This document shows positions 63,091 to 64,000 of a stretch of 64,000 bases of DNA, in pieces; the first letter of the stretch is position 1, and each line of letters begins with the position of its first letter. A model generated the notes under the pieces. It was not told where the DNA came from. It did not search any database and saw only the letters and a program-made list of their open reading frames with translations. This stretch comes from Hymenobacter fodinae (GTDB lineage Bacteria; Bacteroidota; Bacteroidia; Cytophagales; Hymenobacteraceae). A program made the position numbers and the translations under genes. The stretch spans positions 1 through 64,000 of the forward strand of contig NZ_SRLA01000003.1 of the NCBI RefSeq assembly GCF_004745825.1, given 5' to 3'.

Positions 63091-63425
63091 AGGCAAAACT
63101 AGGTAAGCAATTGTACTGCCCTAAAGGTAAGCAACCCACTGCTTCTAGGCTCCGGACCAGTACCTGAGCCTAAAAAGTTCATGCGCTGCATTGCTACCGG
63201 CCAAGGCCTATTCTGGTCAGCATTTCTCTCAGATTTAGGAATGATGAGGAAGTACTCCATTTTCACTAAGGCAATGTAGGCAAGTAATGACTTTAGTGCT
63301 TTTGACTTAGTACTATGTAGATTTTTATACGCTGATTAGTAAAAAGGCCCGTCAAAAAGGGGCCTTACGTTTTTTACACTTATATATTAGCCACGATCTA
63401 TTAAGGGCATATTTTTTACACTACC
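63091..63425. other. 335-bp gap with a hairpin
   Basis: No gene. A stem AAGGCCC/GGGGCCTT (about 63343-63366) followed by T6 looks like a plus-strand terminator although no plus-strand gene ends nearby, so a gene may have been lost. CTAGGC and GGCCTA motifs occur. Confidence 0.45.
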
Positions 63426-64000
63426 ATGCGCATCTACTTACTCCTTATTTCTTTGCTGCTAAGCGGCTTATTACTTCCTTCTGGCAGCCAGGCACAAACA
63501 GCCGAAGCAGCTACTCCTGACCCTAGCGGGCCCATTGAGATAGAGCCCGATTCGGTTACCCGCCATCTGTATTCTAAAGCACGGGTTCGCTCTGTAGCGA
63601 AAGTGCTTATTAACGACGAAGGAGAAGTAGAGGACACTGTAAGTTACCAGGAAGTTGATGTCTATGGGCGACTTACGCTACTTAACCGGCGCACTACTCT
63701 AGCCTCTCTGTTCAATCAGCACAGCAGCCCGCAACTATCCAAGCAATGGAGCTACAATGCTATGGGACACTGCACGTCCCTGGTAGTTCATCCCACTCCT
63801 ACGCCCCCGTACACTTTAATCTACACTTACAATCCGAAACTAGGCCGTGGGAAACAGCAGGTTCTAAAGCCTGATGGAACTACCATTACCATGAGCGAGC
63901 TGTCCTTACGTCAGCACGCAGACACCTTGATCACGGAGAAAGCGACCCATGCTATCTTCACCCAAGGGGTAATTTATAAACAGGAAAGTCAGCACCGTAC
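63426..64000 (+). CDS. Secreted protein, partial (runs off the right edge)
   Basis: Open frame from ATG 63426 to the end (191 codons, no stop). Signal peptide (YLLLISLLLSGLLLPSGSQA). The mature part has short strand-rich units such as SYQEVDVYGRLTLLNRR, QWSYNAMGHCTSL and TYNPKLGRGKQQVLKPDG, reminiscent of YD/RHS-like repeats but too divergent to assign. Function unknown. Confidence 0.65.
   Translation, partial: MRIYLLLISLLLSGLLLPSGSQAQTAEAATPDPSGPIEIEPDSVTRHLYSKARVRSVAKVLINDEGEVEDTVSYQEVDVYGRLTLLNRRTTLASLFNQHSSPQLSKQWSYNAMGHCTSLVVHPTPTPPYTLIYTYNPKLGRGKQQVLKPDGTTITMSELSLRQHADTLITEKATHAIFTQGVIYKQESQHR

Overview
The window looks like chromosomal DNA of a Bacteroidota member close to Hymenobacter (Cytophagales). 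The evidence is moderately GC-rich coding DNA, promoters of the Bacteroidota form TAnnTTTG with an upstream TTG, few Shine-Dalgarno sites, and typical lineage genes: the secreted protein named asparagine synthetase B, an LptE-TPR-SecG-GroES-GroEL run, a putative porin, SMUG2, POT transporter and AccA. The genus is an inference from protein flavour, since no rRNA gene is present.

Layout. 1-480: four to five tandem leftward promoters feeding an operon outside the window. 1.1-13.2 kb: mtaB, an HTH protein, an ABC permease, a secreted asparagine-synthetase-like protein, a GH2 glycosidase, miaE, a porin and lpxK. 13.4-28.5 kb: SMUG2, nif3 plus a zinc-ribbon protein, pabB, a CAT homologue, a HAD phosphatase, miaB, a sigma-54 activator, lptE, secG and groES-groEL. 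28.8-40 kb: POT transporter, S1/P1 nuclease, SDR, rsmE, DUF4159, acyltransferase, patatin, MBL hydrolase and accA. 40-41 kb: a 213-bp duplication carrying two identical tRNA-Asp genes. 41-47.8 kb: small secreted low-complexity proteins, an outer-membrane barrel, a two-component system, an ADP-ribosylglycohydrolase and two paralogous basic secreted peptides.

47.9-60.6 kb is the most unusual part. On the minus strand lie two RlaP-type polymerase-beta nucleotidyltransferases, a 198-nt tRNA-like RNA with canonical acceptor, D and T arms but about 120 extra nt in the anticodon arm and a second T-arm-like hairpin, a large protein with a RING-like zinc site and a TerD-like region (MXAN_6230/SCO0854 type), and 7 kb away a complete polynucleotide kinase-phosphatase-ligase (Pnkp). 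The RNA lies between RlaP and the TerD-like protein in the same direction, which suggests one transcription unit and an RNA-repair or RNA-surveillance role. Unrelated genes interrupt the set (GNAT, M28 peptidase, a frameshifted lipoprotein-size gene, a PRISE-type reductase, NIPSNAP). The window closes with an OmpA-family protein and a secreted protein cut by the right edge.

Across the window the motif CTAGGCC (GGCCTAG), often extended to CTAGGCCACT, recurs far more often than the usual rarity of CTAG in bacteria would suggest. It occurs in genes, gaps and at least one terminator.
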